This document shows positions 51,300 through 60,823 of a DNA stretch of 64,000 nucleotides, in pieces; position 1 is the first letter of the stretch; the number at the start of each line of letters is the position of its first letter. Position numbers and translations under genes: made by a program. The notes beneath the pieces are model-generated. The model worked only from the letters and a program-made list of their open reading frames with translations, had not been told where the DNA came from and did not search any database. This stretch comes from Myxococcales bacterium (GTDB taxonomy: Bacteria > Myxococcota > Bradymonadia > UBA7976 > UBA1532), in assembly GCA_020633515.1 (NCBI GenBank), contig JACKDM010000003.1, positions 81,786 to 145,785 on the forward strand, read 5' to 3'.

Positions 51300-52328
51300 T
51301 TGACCGCCCCGCCCCGCTGGCGCTGCCCCCTCACCGGCGCCCCGCTCACCCCCGATGGCGACCACCTCGCCGCCCCCGGGATCCGCTACCCCGTCGTCGA
51401 CGGCGTCCCGCTGCTCGCCCCCTGGCACGCGCGCGGCGACGCCGTCCCACCAAGCCCCCTCGACCCCGCCCGCGCCGCCGAGATCCGCGACGAGACCGCC
51501 ATCTACGACCGCCTCGCCGCCGCCGACCGCACCCGCCTCGCCCCCGCCCGCCGCCGCCTCCTCGGCCCCGCCCTCGACGCCGCCATCCGCCGCGGCGCCC
51601 TCCCCGCCACCTTCCCCGACCCGCTCGCCACCTGGATCGACTCCGTCGGCAGCGCCGACACCCAGGCCATCGCCTACCGCCACCTCGCCCCCCTCACCGG
51701 CGCCCGCGTCCTCCAGCTCGGCGGCACCGGCTCCCACGCCCACAAAGCGCTCCTCGCCGGCGCCGCCCACGCCACCCTCCTCAGCCCCGCCCTCGAAGAG
51801 ATCCACCTCGCCCGCGCCCTCGCCGCCGACCTCGGCGTCGCCGACCGCTTCACCGGCGTCGTCGCCATCGGCGAGCGCATCCCGCTGCCCGACGCCACCC
51901 TCGACCGCATCTACGGCGGCGGCTGCCTGCACCACACCGCCATCGAACACAGCCTCCCCGAGCTCGCCCGCGTCCTCGCCCCCGGCGGCCGCGCCGCCTT
52001 CGTCGACCCCCTCGACAACCCCATCTACCGCGCCTGGACCGCCCTCGCCGGCCACCGCGCCCGCTTCTGCGGCGACGAAGAAGGCACCCACGACCACCCC
52101 CTCGACCGCGCCACCCTCCTCACCCTCGCCCGCCGCCACTTCACCCGCGTCGAGCTCCACCCCTCCGGCGGCCCCCTCCGCTACGCCGTCATCCTCGCCG
52201 CCCGCACCCTCCACCGCGCCCCCGCCCCCGCCCGCGCCGCCCGCTGGTACACCGCCGAACGCCGCCTCCTCCACGCGCTCCGCCTCGACGCCCTCTACGG
52301 CAACCTCGCCCTCTGCCTCACCCGCTGA
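51300..52328 (+). CDS. SAM-dependent methyltransferase with Trm112-like zinc-ribbon remnant
   Basis: 342 residues from TTG 51300, eight bases after the upstream stop; start uncertain because no good site is visible. The first 35 residues read C-P-L-T-G-x-P-L...I-R-Y-P-V-V-D-G-V-P-L-L, a Trm112-type domain that keeps only one Cys. From about 120 a class I methyltransferase follows: V-L-Q-L-G-G-T-G-S (motif I), I-P-L-P-D-A-T-L-D-R-I-Y-G-G-G-C-L-H-H (motif IV region) and L-A-P-G-G-R. The substrate cannot be inferred. It is probably co-transcribed with the upstream lipoprotein and the AAA ATPase that follows after 64 bp. Confidence 0.75.
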   Translation: MTAPPRWRCPLTGAPLTPDGDHLAAPGIRYPVVDGVPLLAPWHARGDAVPPSPLDPARAAEIRDETAIYDRLAAADRTRLAPARRRLLGPALDAAIRRGALPATFPDPLATWIDSVGSADTQAIAYRHLAPLTGARVLQLGGTGSHAHKALLAGAAHATLLSPALEEIHLARALAADLGVADRFTGVVAIGERIPLPDATLDRIYGGGCLHHTAIEHSLPELARVLAPGGRAAFVDPLDNPIYRAWTALAGHRARFCGDEEGTHDHPLDRATLLTLARRHFTRVELHPSGGPLRYAVILAARTLHRAPAPARAARWYTAERRLLHALRLDALYGNLALCLTR

Positions 52329-52392
52329 CGCCTTGCCCTCACCCCCCGCCCCTGCCACCATCACCCACCCTCACCGAACCGGGAGCACCGCG

Positions 52393-53862
52393 GTGGACGA
52401 ACGCTCGGGGCTCGACGTGCTGCGGCCCGTCCTCATCGCCCGCCACCCCATCATCGCGCTCGACTCCTTCGAAGAAGACCGCGTCGAACGCGCCCTCGAA
52501 GCCGTCGCCAAGAGCCGCTTCCAGACCCCCGTGCCCCTCTTCACCTGGAGCGTCACCCGCGGCCTCCGCGGCCCCGACGGCGTCGTCCCCGAGAGCCAGG
52601 CCCCCCTCAAGGCCCTCGCCGCCATCGCCGCCCGCCGCGAAGGCGCCGTCTACCTCTTCCGCGACCTCCACCGCCACTTCGACGACCCCCGCGTCATCCG
52701 CACCCTCCGCGAGCTCCGCCCCCGCCTCATCGGCACCGCCCGCCTCCTCTTCCTGCAAGGCCCCCAGCTCACCCTCCCCGTCGAGCTCCGCCGCGACGTC
52801 GCCCTCATCGACTTCCCCCTCCCCGGCATCGACGAGCTCGGCGCCCTCCTCGACCGCCACCTCCAGGGCCGCCCCCCCCTCGACCCCGACATGCGCCGCC
52901 ACCTCGTCACCGCGCTCCGCGGCCTCACCGCCACCGAAGCCACCCACGCCCTCCACATCGCCCTGCACGCCCGCGACGCCATCGACGACCGCGCCCTCAC
53001 CGCGCTGCAAGACCAGAAAGCCCAGCTCGCCCGCAAGGAAGGCGTCCTCGAATACGTGCCCCAACGCTGGCACCTCGACGACATCGGCGGCCTCGCCACC
53101 CTCAAGGACTGGTTCCACCGCCGCCGCACCCTCTTCGAAGACCCCGACGCCGCCGCCCGCGGCCTCACCCCCCGCGGCGTCCTCGTCATGGGCATCCCCG
53201 GCTGCGGCAAGAGCCTCACCATCAAGGCCATCAGCGCGCTGTGGAACCTCCCCCTCTTCCGCCTCGACATGGGCCAGGTCTTCGGCGGCATCCACGGCAC
53301 CCCCGAAGAGACCTTCCGCCGCGCCCTCTGGATGATGGAGTCCGTCGCCCCCGCCATCCTCTGGATCGACGAGATCGAGAACGGCATCAGCGCCGAGAGC
53401 ACCGGCTCCGACGCCGGCGTCAAGGGCCGCATCTTCGCGACCTTCCTCACCTGGATGCAGGAGAAGCCCGCCGACGTCTTCGTCGGCGCCACCGCCAACC
53501 GCATCGACCTGCTCCCCGCCGAGCTCCTCCGCAAAGGCCGCTTCGACCAGGTCTTCTTCATCGACCTCCCCGAAGAAGACGAGCGCGCCGAGATCTTCCG
53601 CGTCCACCTCCGCCGCCGCGGCGAGAACGTCGAGCGCTTCAACGCCACCACGCTCGCCAAGGCCACCAAAGGCTGGAACGGCGCCGAGATCGAAGCCGCC
53701 GTCACCGCCGCCATCGTCGACGCCAAGGCCGAAGGCCGCCCGGTCGCCGAAGACGACTTCTTCCTCCAGGTCGGCAAGATGGTCCCGCTCGCCAAGACCA
53801 TGGCCGAACAGATCAAAGCCATCCGCTCCTGGGCCCACCAGCGCGCCATCCGCGCCAACTGA
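52393..53862 (+). CDS. Ycf46-like AAA ATPase
   Basis: 489 residues from GTG 52393 (G-G-G-A-G upstream). The N-terminal 220 residues show the Ycf46-type layout (F-T-W-S-V-T-R-G-L near the start, L-F-R-D-L-H-x-H-F-D). The AAA domain has Walker A G-I-P-G-C-G-K-S (267-274), Walker B I-L-W-I-D-E-I-E (about 322-329), A-T-A-N-R-I-D-x-L-P-x-E-L-L-R-K-G-R-F-D (sensor and arginine-finger region), and G-W-N-G-A-E-I in the lid. The family works in regulation of photosynthetic and other complexes as an ATP-driven remodeller; its role here is unknown. Confidence 0.87.
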   Translation: MDERSGLDVLRPVLIARHPIIALDSFEEDRVERALEAVAKSRFQTPVPLFTWSVTRGLRGPDGVVPESQAPLKALAAIAARREGAVYLFRDLHRHFDDPRVIRTLRELRPRLIGTARLLFLQGPQLTLPVELRRDVALIDFPLPGIDELGALLDRHLQGRPPLDPDMRRHLVTALRGLTATEATHALHIALHARDAIDDRALTALQDQKAQLARKEGVLEYVPQRWHLDDIGGLATLKDWFHRRRTLFEDPDAAARGLTPRGVLVMGIPGCGKSLTIKAISALWNLPLFRLDMGQVFGGIHGTPEETFRRALWMMESVAPAILWIDEIENGISAESTGSDAGVKGRIFATFLTWMQEKPADVFVGATANRIDLLPAELLRKGRFDQVFFIDLPEEDERAEIFRVHLRRRGENVERFNATTLAKATKGWNGAEIEAAVTAAIVDAKAEGRPVAEDDFFLQVGKMVPLAKTMAEQIKAIRSWAHQRAIRAN

Positions 53863-53887
53863 CCTGCCGCCCGCAGCCCGAGCGCGC

Positions 53888-54595
53888 TCAGTAGTTCGTC
53901 AGAAACCGCCCCGGCAACAGCCCCAGCCCCGCGCACACCTCACGCGCCGCCCCCAGCATCTCGCTCTGCCCGCACCCCAGCACCCACGCCCCCCGCAGCT
54001 CCGGCCCATCCGCCGCCAACGCCGCCTGCACGTAGCCCCGCCGCCCCGTCCACCCATCTCCCGGCCGGCTCAAACACACCGCCACCGAGAACCCCCGATC
54101 CCGCAGCGCCTGCGCCCCCGCCGTATCCAGCGCCTCCGCCGCGCTCCGAAACCCCACGTACACCGACGCCACCCGCCCCGCCGCCGCCACCGCCCACAGC
54201 GCGCTCCGGAGCCCGAACCACCCGCTCCCCGTCGCCAACGCCACGATCGGCCCCCCATCGGCCAGCGCCGCCCCCAGCCGATACCCCTCCCCCGCCGGCC
54301 GCCCCAGCCTCACCGCCGCCCCCGCCGCGCACCGCAACAGCGCCGTCGAGCTCCCCCCATTGTCCTGCACATAAAACGACAACCGCGCCTCACCCGGCAG
54401 GCTCGCGATCGCGAAGTAGCCCGTCCGCTCACCCACCCGGATCTCGCAGTACTGCCCCGGCGCCGTATAGCTCGCCGCCACCTCCGCCGGCACATCCAGC
54501 GTCACCAGCCGCCCCCGCGGCCCCAGCGACCGACACGCGGCCACCTGAGCCACCACCAACGCGGGCGTCACGACGAGCGTCTCGGGTTCCGACAT
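53888..54595 (-). CDS. Ferredoxin-reductase-type flavin/pyridine nucleotide oxidoreductase
   Basis: 235 residues. FAD-binding beta barrel with a G-Q-Y-C-E-I-R motif and a Y-F-A-I-A-S segment (R-x-Y-S-like; Arg replaced), followed by a nucleotide-binding half with L-A-T-G-S-G and V-L-G-C-G-Q-S-E-M. No 2Fe-2S Cys cluster is present. It may pass electrons to or from an unlinked partner. Divergent from the phosphate transport genes. Codons end in G, unlike the plus-strand neighbours, which reflects the local strand bias rather than transfer. Confidence 0.75.
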   Translation of the reverse strand: MSEPETLVVTPALVVAQVAACRSLGPRGRLVTLDVPAEVAASYTAPGQYCEIRVGERTGYFAIASLPGEARLSFYVQDNGGSSTALLRCAAGAAVRLGRPAGEGYRLGAALADGGPIVALATGSGWFGLRSALWAVAAAGRVASVYVGFRSAAEALDTAGAQALRDRGFSVAVCLSRPGDGWTGRRGYVQAALAADGPELRGAWVLGCGQSEMLGAAREVCAGLGLLPGRFLTNY

Positions 54596-54662
54596 GGCGA
54601 CACGATGCACCGCGCCCCGCCCGGGTCGCGACGACCACCCGCTACCCAAGCGCCCCCGACCA

Positions 54663-54671
54663 TGCTAAACA
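54663..54671 (+). promoter_or_regulatory. Extended -10 candidate upstream of the phosphate operon
   Basis: TGCTAAACA resembles an extended -10 (TGNTANNNT) about 45 bp before the DUF47 start. No -35 was identified. The same word type (TGCTAGAAC) is found at 62791 before the RRM gene. Confidence 0.3.
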
Positions 54672-54714
54672 GCCGAGCACGCCCGGCCGCACCGACCCCC
54701 GGGCGACTCGACCC

Positions 54715-55389
54715 ATGCGCATCCCCATCGGCCGCCTCTTCGGCAAGAACCCGTTCCCCGCGCTCGGCGGCCTCATGCAGAGCGTCGTCGCCTGCGCCGA
54801 AGAGGTCCCCCCCCTCATCGACGCCCTCATCGCCGGCGACCAGGCCCGCATCATCGAGCTCGCCAAGACCGTCAGCCGCCTCGAAGCCCGCTCCGACACC
54901 ATCAAGAACGAGCTCCGCGACGGCCTCCCCGGCAGCCTCTTCCTCCCCGTCGACCGCCGCGACCTCCTCCAGCTCATCGGCCAGATGGACGCCATCGCCG
55001 ACTGCGCCGAAGACGTCGGCGTCCTCCTCACCCTCCGCCCCTTCACCGTGCCCGAGCCCATGGTCGATCTCCTCCGGAGCTTCCTCCAAGCCGTCATGGT
55101 CACCGTGCACGCCGCCAGCGACGTCATCGACGCCGTCGAAGTCCTCCTCCAGAGCGGCTTCGCCGCCAACGCCGCCGAGCGCACCCGCGCCCTCATCCGC
55201 GACCTCGGCCGCCGCGAACACGAAGCCGACAAGCTCCAGGACCAGATCGCCAAGGTCCTCTTCCAGCAGGAAGGCCACCTCTCCCCCGTCGCGATCTTCA
55301 TGTGGACCAAACTCCTCAACAAGATCGGCGACATGGCCAACCACGCCGAGAACGTCGGCGACCGCGTCCGGCTCTTCCTCGCCCGATGA
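54715..55389 (+). CDS. DUF47/PhoU-like regulator of phosphate transport (TIGR00153)
   Basis: 224 residues, mainly helical. Features of DUF47 proteins: a conserved N-terminal F-x-K-x-P-F region, an E-x-x-A-D-x-x-K-x-E-L-R-x-x-L-P segment (here E-A-R-S-D-T-I-K-N-E-L-R-D-G-L-P), a D-R-x-D-L-L-x-L-I-x-x-M-D motif, and L-x-x-R-E-H-E-A-D-K-L in the second half. Such proteins sit next to PiT transporters and resemble PhoU in structure. The PiT gene follows after 32 bp, so the pair is an operon. Confidence 0.9.
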   Translation: MRIPIGRLFGKNPFPALGGLMQSVVACAEEVPPLIDALIAGDQARIIELAKTVSRLEARSDTIKNELRDGLPGSLFLPVDRRDLLQLIGQMDAIADCAEDVGVLLTLRPFTVPEPMVDLLRSFLQAVMVTVHAASDVIDAVEVLLQSGFAANAAERTRALIRDLGRREHEADKLQDQIAKVLFQQEGHLSPVAIFMWTKLLNKIGDMANHAENVGDRVRLFLAR

Positions 55390-55421
55390 CCCCCACCCCC
55401 CACCGGCGGCGCTGAGGACGA

Positions 55422-56669
55422 ATGGACGCCGCCTCCTTCATCATGGCCATCGCCGTGCTCTCCGGGCTCTATCTCGCCTGGAACATCGGCGCCAACGACG
55501 TCGCCAACGCCATGGGCACCTCCGTCGGCTCCGGCGCGCTCTCGCTCCGCCGCGCCATGATCCTCGCCATCGTCTTCGAAGCCGGCGGCGCCTTCCTCGC
55601 CGGCGGCCGCGTCACCGCCACCATCAGCCAGGGCCTCGTCAGCCTCGACGCCTTCGGCGGCGACGTCCTCCTCCTCTCCGCGAGCATGACCGCCTGCCTC
55701 ATCGCCGGCGCCCTCTGGCTCCACGTCGCCAGCTTCATGGGCTGGCCCGTCTCCACCACCCACTGCATCGTCGGCGCCGTCCTCGGCGCCGGCCTCGCCG
55801 TCGGCGGTCTGCCCGCGCTCGTCGGCGACCGCGTCGCCGAGGTCGGCATCGCCTGGATCCTCTCCCCCCTCGTCTCCCTCTGGTTCGGCTACCAGACCTT
55901 CGGCTTCATCCGCGGCCGCATCCTCGGCACCCCCGACCCCATCGCCCGGATCCGCGCCCTCGGCCCGCTCCTCGTCGGCCTCAACGCCGCCTTCCTCGCG
56001 CTCGCCATCCTCTACCGCGGCGGCGGCCCCCTCCACTTCGACCTCACCCTCGCCGAAGCCGGCGCCATCGCCCTCGTCTTCGGCCTCATCGCCATCCTCA
56101 TCGCCCGCCCGCTCATCCACCGCGCCGCCGCCGGCGCCCCCGCCGACCTCGCCGAGCGCGTCCGCCGCGCCGAAGCCATCTTCCAGAGCCTCCAGATCAT
56201 CGCCGCCTGCACCCTCGCCTTCGCCCACGGCAGCAACGACGTCGCCAACGCCGTCGGCCCCGTCGCCGTCGCCTTCCAGGCGCTCCGCACCGGCATCACC
56301 GCCGAGGTCGCCGTGCCCACCGGCGTCCTCCTCATCGGCGTCGTCGGCATCGTCATCGGCCTCGTCAGCTACGGCTACAAGGTCATGCGCACCGTCGGCC
56401 GCGACATCACCGAGCTCACCGCCTCGAGCGGCTTCGCCGCCGCCTTCAGCGCCGCCGTCACCATCCTCGTCGGCAGCAAGCTCGGCATCCCCGTCTCCAC
56501 CACCCACATCATGGTCGGCGCCGTCATCGGCGTCGGCTTCGGCCGCGGCGTCGCCGCCATCAACATGCGCGTGCTCCGCTCGATCCTGCTCAGCTGGGTC
56601 ATGACCGTGCCCTTCACCGCCGCCCTCGCCGGCGCCCTCGTCATGGCCGCCCGCCACCTCCTCCGCTGA
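55422..56669 (+). CDS. pit: PiT-family inorganic phosphate transporter
   Basis: 415 residues, about ten membrane helices. The two signature loops are G-A-N-D-V-A-N-A-M-G-T near the N-terminus and H-G-S-N-D-V-A-N-A-V-G in the second half. S-T-T-H also occurs twice, once in each half (P-V-S-T-T-H-C and P-V-S-T-T-H-I). PiT proteins import phosphate (or metal-phosphate) with protons or sodium. Located in the inner membrane, co-transcribed with the DUF47 partner, and followed two bases later by an MMPL transporter. Confidence 0.95.
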   Translation: MDAASFIMAIAVLSGLYLAWNIGANDVANAMGTSVGSGALSLRRAMILAIVFEAGGAFLAGGRVTATISQGLVSLDAFGGDVLLLSASMTACLIAGALWLHVASFMGWPVSTTHCIVGAVLGAGLAVGGLPALVGDRVAEVGIAWILSPLVSLWFGYQTFGFIRGRILGTPDPIARIRALGPLLVGLNAAFLALAILYRGGGPLHFDLTLAEAGAIALVFGLIAILIARPLIHRAAAGAPADLAERVRRAEAIFQSLQIIAACTLAFAHGSNDVANAVGPVAVAFQALRTGITAEVAVPTGVLLIGVVGIVIGLVSYGYKVMRTVGRDITELTASSGFAAAFSAAVTILVGSKLGIPVSTTHIMVGAVIGVGFGRGVAAINMRVLRSILLSWVMTVPFTAALAGALVMAARHLLR

Positions 56670-56671
56670 CC

Positions 56672-58837
56672 ATGACCCGGCTCACCGCGGCCCGCCTCGC
56701 CGCGCTCCTCACCGCGCTCGGCTGCATCGTCCTCGCGCTCCTCCCCCGCCCCCGCCTCGACAACTCCATCGAGGCCATGCTCGTCGACGACAGCCCCCCC
56801 GCGCTCCGCTACGCCGACTTCAAGGCCCGCTTCGGCGCCGACGAGGTCATCGTCGTACACGCCACCGCCTCCACCGCCGAAGCCCTCCTCCCCCGCGTCG
56901 CCGCCCTCGAAGCCACCCTCGCCCGAGACCCCGGCGTCGCCGCCACCCTCGGCCCCGCCACCGCCTACGCCGACGAATTCGCGCTCCTCCTCGACCCCGA
57001 CCTCGGCGGCTTCACCGAGCTCCCCCGCCTCGCCCCCCGCTTCGACGGCCCCCTCGACCCCGCCCTCGACCTCATCGACCTCGACCCCCCGGCGGCCCGC
57101 CTCTACGCCTTCTGCCGCCCCGGCCACCCCGACGACCGCCGCCGCCTCGCCGCCGCCCTCGACGCCGCCCGGGCCGACCTCACCGCCCACGGCGGCGCCC
57201 TCCACGCCGCCGGCCCCCCGCTCCTCAACCTCGCCCTCGACGACGCCGGCCGCGAGGTCGAGACCACCGCGCTCCCCGCCCTCGTCGCCGTCTGCGTCGC
57301 GCTCCTCATCACCCTCACCCGCAGCCTCCGCACCACCCTCGCCGCCCTCCTCCCCGTCGGCCTCGGCGTCCTCGCCGCCGAAGGCCTCCTCACCGCCACC
57401 GGCCACAGCGCCGACATCATCGTCAACATCGCCAAGCCCCTCCTCTTCGTGCTCCTCCTCGCCACCGGCCTCCACATCATCGTCGCCTGGCAGGACCACC
57501 GCCGCGCCGGCCACCCCCCCGCCACCGCGCCCTGGACCGCCGCCCGCCACAAAGCCCGCGCCTGCACCCTCGCGCTCGGCACCACCGCCCTCGGCTTCGC
57601 CAGCCTCATCGCCAGCGAGGTCCCCTCCATCCGCACCTTCGGCCTCCTCACCGCCGCCGGCCTCGGCCTCGGCCTCCCCCTCCTCCTCCTCGTCCTCCCC
57701 GCGCTCCTCGTCCACCTCGCCGGCCCCATCACCCCCCGCGGCGCCCCCACGCTCGGCCGCCTCGCCGCCCGCGCCATCACCGCCTCGCTCAACCACCCCC
57801 GCCTCGCCATCACCACCGCCCTCCTCCTCACCCTCGCCGGCCTCGCCGCCATCCCCGCGCTCCCCATCAGCACCGGCGGCGTACACTACTTCGACGACGA
57901 CGCCCGCATCCGCCGCGACTACGAAGCCATCACCGCCGCCGGCGTCGGCCTCTCCACCATCGAGCTCGTCATCGCCGGCCCCGCCCTCACCGCACCCGAC
58001 CGCCTCGAAGCCATCACCCGCTACGCCACCGCCATCGAAGCCATCCCCGGCGCCCACGCCACCGTCGGCCTCCCCCTCTTCCTCCGCGAAGCCCACTGGC
58101 GCCTCACCGGCACCGACGCGCTCCCCGCCCCCACCACCCTCGAAGAAGCCCTCACCGCCGACGCCCTCGCCCCCTACCGCCCCCGCGACGGCCACCTCCG
58201 CCTCTCCCTCCTCATCGACCACCTCGACGCTCCTGCCCTCGACGCCCTCTACACCGCGCTCCGCGCCACCTTCGCCCGACAGCTCGCCCCCCACGACCTC
58301 ACCCTCACCCTCACCGGCCACCACGAGCTCGTCGTCGCCGCCCAATCCCACCTCGTCGACACCCTCCTCTGGAGCCTCCTCGGCACCCTCATCCTCATCG
58401 AAGCCATCATCATCGTCGCGCTCCGCTCCCCCCGCCTCGCCCTCGCCGCGCTCCTCCCCACCACGCTCCCCGTCGCCCTCAACTTCGCGCTCATGTGGCT
58501 CCTCGGCATCCCCCTCGACCTCGGCACCTGCATGACCGGCGCGATCGCCATCGGCATCGCCGTCGACGACGCCCTCCACTTCATGGACGCCTGGCGCCGC
58601 GAAGACCCCCGCACCACCGCCCACGGCACCGGCCGCGCCATGGTCCTCACCTCCATCGTCATCGCCGCCGGCTTCGCCAGCCTCACCACCGCCGCCTTCA
58701 CCCCCACCGCCCGCTTCGGCCTCCTCGCCGCCACCGCCATGGCCACCGCCCTCCTCGCCGACCTCCTCGTCCTCCCCGCGCTCCTCGCCCGCCTCGCCCC
58801 ACGCCCGGACCCCACCGACCAGGCCACCGCCACCTGA
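56672..58837 (+). CDS. MMPL/RND-family membrane transporter
   Basis: 721 residues. Two halves, each with a large periplasmic loop after the first helix and a cluster of five or six helices (helices start near 5, 210, 370 and 550). The first loop begins near residue 30 (L-D-N-S-I-E-A-M-L-V-D-D). The second half has A-I-A-I-G-I-A-V-D-D-A-L-H-F, the proton-relay G-x-x-x-D-Y-like region of MMPL proteins. Related proteins export lipids (HpnN-type hopanoid transporter, MmpL). It starts two bases after the PiT stop; the link with phosphate import is not evident. Confidence 0.85.
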   Translation: MTRLTAARLAALLTALGCIVLALLPRPRLDNSIEAMLVDDSPPALRYADFKARFGADEVIVVHATASTAEALLPRVAALEATLARDPGVAATLGPATAYADEFALLLDPDLGGFTELPRLAPRFDGPLDPALDLIDLDPPAARLYAFCRPGHPDDRRRLAAALDAARADLTAHGGALHAAGPPLLNLALDDAGREVETTALPALVAVCVALLITLTRSLRTTLAALLPVGLGVLAAEGLLTATGHSADIIVNIAKPLLFVLLLATGLHIIVAWQDHRRAGHPPATAPWTAARHKARACTLALGTTALGFASLIASEVPSIRTFGLLTAAGLGLGLPLLLLVLPALLVHLAGPITPRGAPTLGRLAARAITASLNHPRLAITTALLLTLAGLAAIPALPISTGGVHYFDDDARIRRDYEAITAAGVGLSTIELVIAGPALTAPDRLEAITRYATAIEAIPGAHATVGLPLFLREAHWRLTGTDALPAPTTLEEALTADALAPYRPRDGHLRLSLLIDHLDAPALDALYTALRATFARQLAPHDLTLTLTGHHELVVAAQSHLVDTLLWSLLGTLILIEAIIIVALRSPRLALAALLPTTLPVALNFALMWLLGIPLDLGTCMTGAIAIGIAVDDALHFMDAWRREDPRTTAHGTGRAMVLTSIVIAAGFASLTTAAFTPTARFGLLAATAMATALLADLLVLPALLARLAPRPDPTDQATAT

Positions 58838-58895
58838 TCCCACCGCCTCCCATCCCTGCCATCATCCCACCATTGCCATCATCCCATCCCGACCA

Positions 58896-59501
58896 TCACT
58901 CCCGCCGCATCCCCGCGTCCAGCAACAGCGCCCGCGCCAGCGCCCGCGTATCATCCCGCCCCCCCCACAGCCGATCCCCCAGCCCCCCGCTCGCCACCCG
59001 CACCAGATAGGCACAAACGATCTGCAAGATCGCCCCCCGCACCGCAAACCCCTCCCGCACCCGCGCCCCCGCCAGCCCCGTGAACGCCGCCTCCAACCCA
59101 TCGATCAACCCACCAAAGGCATCAGCCACCCGATCCCGATGCCCGCCCCGCGGATCCACCAGCTCCCGCAGCACCACGCACACCAGCCCCGGCCGCTCAT
59201 CGGCGAAGCGCAGCAACGCATCGAGGATCGCATCCAACTGAGCGCCCGCGTCCGCCCCCTGCCCCAGGCTCCCCGCCACCACCTCCAAGAGCTCCGCGAA
59301 CGCCCGCTCCACCACCGCCGCGTACAGCTCGTCCTTGCTCTTGAAGTGATACAGCAGCGACGACCGCCGGATCCCGGCCGCCGCCGCGATGTCACCCAAC
59401 CGCGTATCGCGAAAGCCATCCGCCCCGAACGCCGCCTCCGCGGCGCGCAGGATCACGCCCCCGATCGCCTCGGGCCGATCGACCTTCCGCGGCCGCCCCA
59501 T
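58896..59501 (-). CDS. TetR-family transcriptional regulator
   Basis: 201 residues. The N-terminal helix-turn-helix (about 10-57) has the TetR pattern: I-L-x-A-A-E-x-A-F-G-x-D-G-F-R-D-T-R-L-G-D-I-A-A-A-A-G-I, then S-L-L-Y-H-F-K-S-K-D-E-L-Y. The C-terminal ligand-binding domain is variable. Its ATG overlaps the stop of the inositol-phosphate synthase gene, so it is made from the same message and may regulate that operon. The ligand is unknown. Confidence 0.9.
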   Translation of the reverse strand: MGRPRKVDRPEAIGGVILRAAEAAFGADGFRDTRLGDIAAAAGIRRSSLLYHFKSKDELYAAVVERAFAELLEVVAGSLGQGADAGAQLDAILDALLRFADERPGLVCVVLRELVDPRGGHRDRVADAFGGLIDGLEAAFTGLAGARVREGFAVRGAILQIVCAYLVRVASGGLGDRLWGGRDDTRALARALLLDAGMRRE

Positions 59502-60823
59502 CAGTCCGGGTAGTATTCGGTGCCGAGGTGGGTGATCAGCTCCTCACCCATCAGATGACGCAGGTTGTTCTTCAGCTTCGTCATCTGGATGAAGAGATCG
59601 TGCTCGGCGTACACCGACGGCGCCGTCATCGGGCTCTTCCAGTAGAAGCTCAACCACTCCTGGATCCCCCGCTTGCCCGAACGCGCCGCCAGATCGAGGA
59701 ACAGCGCCAGATCGAGCACGATCGGCGCCGCGAGGATCGAGTCACGGCACAGGAAGTCGACCTTGATCTGCATGGGATACCCGAGCCATCCGAAGATGTC
59801 GATGTTGTCCCAGCCTTCCTTCGAGTCACCGCGCGGCGGGTAATAGTTGATCCGCACCTTGTGATAGAGATCGCCGTACAGCTCCGGGTGCAACCCCGGC
59901 TGAAGGATCGTGTCGAGCACCCCGAGCTTCGTCGCCTCCTTGCTCTTGAAGGCCGCCGGCTCGTCGAGCACCTCACCGTCCCGGTTGCCGAGGATGTTCG
60001 TCGAGAACCACCCCTTCACCCCGAGCATGCGCGCCTTGAACATCGGCGCGAGCACCGTCTTCATCAGCGTCTGACCGGTCTTGAAGTCCTTGCCCGCGAT
60101 CGGCACCCGCGCCTCGTGCGACAGCTCGACGAGCGCCGGGATGTCTGCCGCCGGGCTCGGCGTGCCATTGGCATAAGGCACGTCCTCCCGCAGCGCCGCG
60201 TAGGCATACAGCATCGACGGCGAGATCCGCCGGTCATCCGCGTCGAGCCCCTTCTCGAAGGCATCGAGCGTCGCGTGAACCTCACCGAGTTCCTGATAGA
60301 TCTCGGTGCTCGCGCAGTTGATCAGCACGCACCGATCGAGCCCGTGCTCCGCCTTGAACCGCCGGATGTCCGCCCGCAGCGCCTCGGCGAGCTCCCGCCG
60401 CGTCCCCGGCTTGACATGGGTGCCATTCAGCCGCTTGACATACTCCGCGTCGAACGCCGCGTCCATCGGCCGCACCGTGCGCAGCTCGTCGGCGAGCTTC
60501 TCGATCAACGCCGTCTCGAGCACCTGCGCGTGGGTGCAGGCGTCGTAGAGATCACCCCCGAAGATGTCCCACCCGCCGAAGACCAGCCCATCGAGCGAGG
60601 TCAGCGGCACGAAGTCGGCGATCCGCGGGTTGCGGTTGTCGGTGCGCTTGCCGAGCCGGATGTGACCGAGCTGCGTCAGCGAGCCGACGGGCAGGCCGAG
60701 CCCCCGCCGCGCGGCGAAGACACCCGCGACGAAGGTGCTGGCGACGGCGCCCATGCCCTGGAGGAGAACGCCGAGGCGCGCGGGCGCCGGGGCGGGGGAG
60801 GAGCTCTCGTTCCGGTCGTTCAT
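59501..60823 (-). CDS. ino1: Myo-inositol-1-phosphate synthase
   Basis: 440 residues. It converts glucose-6-phosphate to inositol-3-phosphate with NAD, supplying inositol for lipids or osmolytes. Visible marks: a Rossmann G-x-G-x-x-x-S-T near the N-terminus (G-M-G-A-V-A-S-T); G-G-W-D-I-F; I-N-C-A-S-T-E; P-S-x-A-D-I-P-x-L-x-x-L; G-K-D-F-K-T-G-Q-T; N-I-L-G-N-R-D-G; and a K-V-D-F-L-C-R-D-S-I-L-A-x-P region near the C-terminus. The start overlaps the upstream membrane-protein stop by four bases, and the stop overlaps the TetR start. Inositol synthesis is uncommon in bacteria outside actinobacteria but known in myxobacteria-like lineages. Confidence 0.93.
   Translation of the reverse strand: MNDRNESSSPAPAPARLGVLLQGMGAVASTFVAGVFAARRGLGLPVGSLTQLGHIRLGKRTDNRNPRIADFVPLTSLDGLVFGGWDIFGGDLYDACTHAQVLETALIEKLADELRTVRPMDAAFDAEYVKRLNGTHVKPGTRRELAEALRADIRRFKAEHGLDRCVLINCASTEIYQELGEVHATLDAFEKGLDADDRRISPSMLYAYAALREDVPYANGTPSPAADIPALVELSHEARVPIAGKDFKTGQTLMKTVLAPMFKARMLGVKGWFSTNILGNRDGEVLDEPAAFKSKEATKLGVLDTILQPGLHPELYGDLYHKVRINYYPPRGDSKEGWDNIDIFGWLGYPMQIKVDFLCRDSILAAPIVLDLALFLDLAARSGKRGIQEWLSFYWKSPMTAPSVYAEHDLFIQMTKLKNNLRHLMGEELITHLGTEYYPD

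Noticed and set aside
53888..54595. Horizontal transfer of the reductase-like gene because of its G-ending codons
   Set aside because: The bias follows the C-rich plus strand of the whole 48-62 kb domain; the minus-strand TetR gene in the same domain shows the same pattern.
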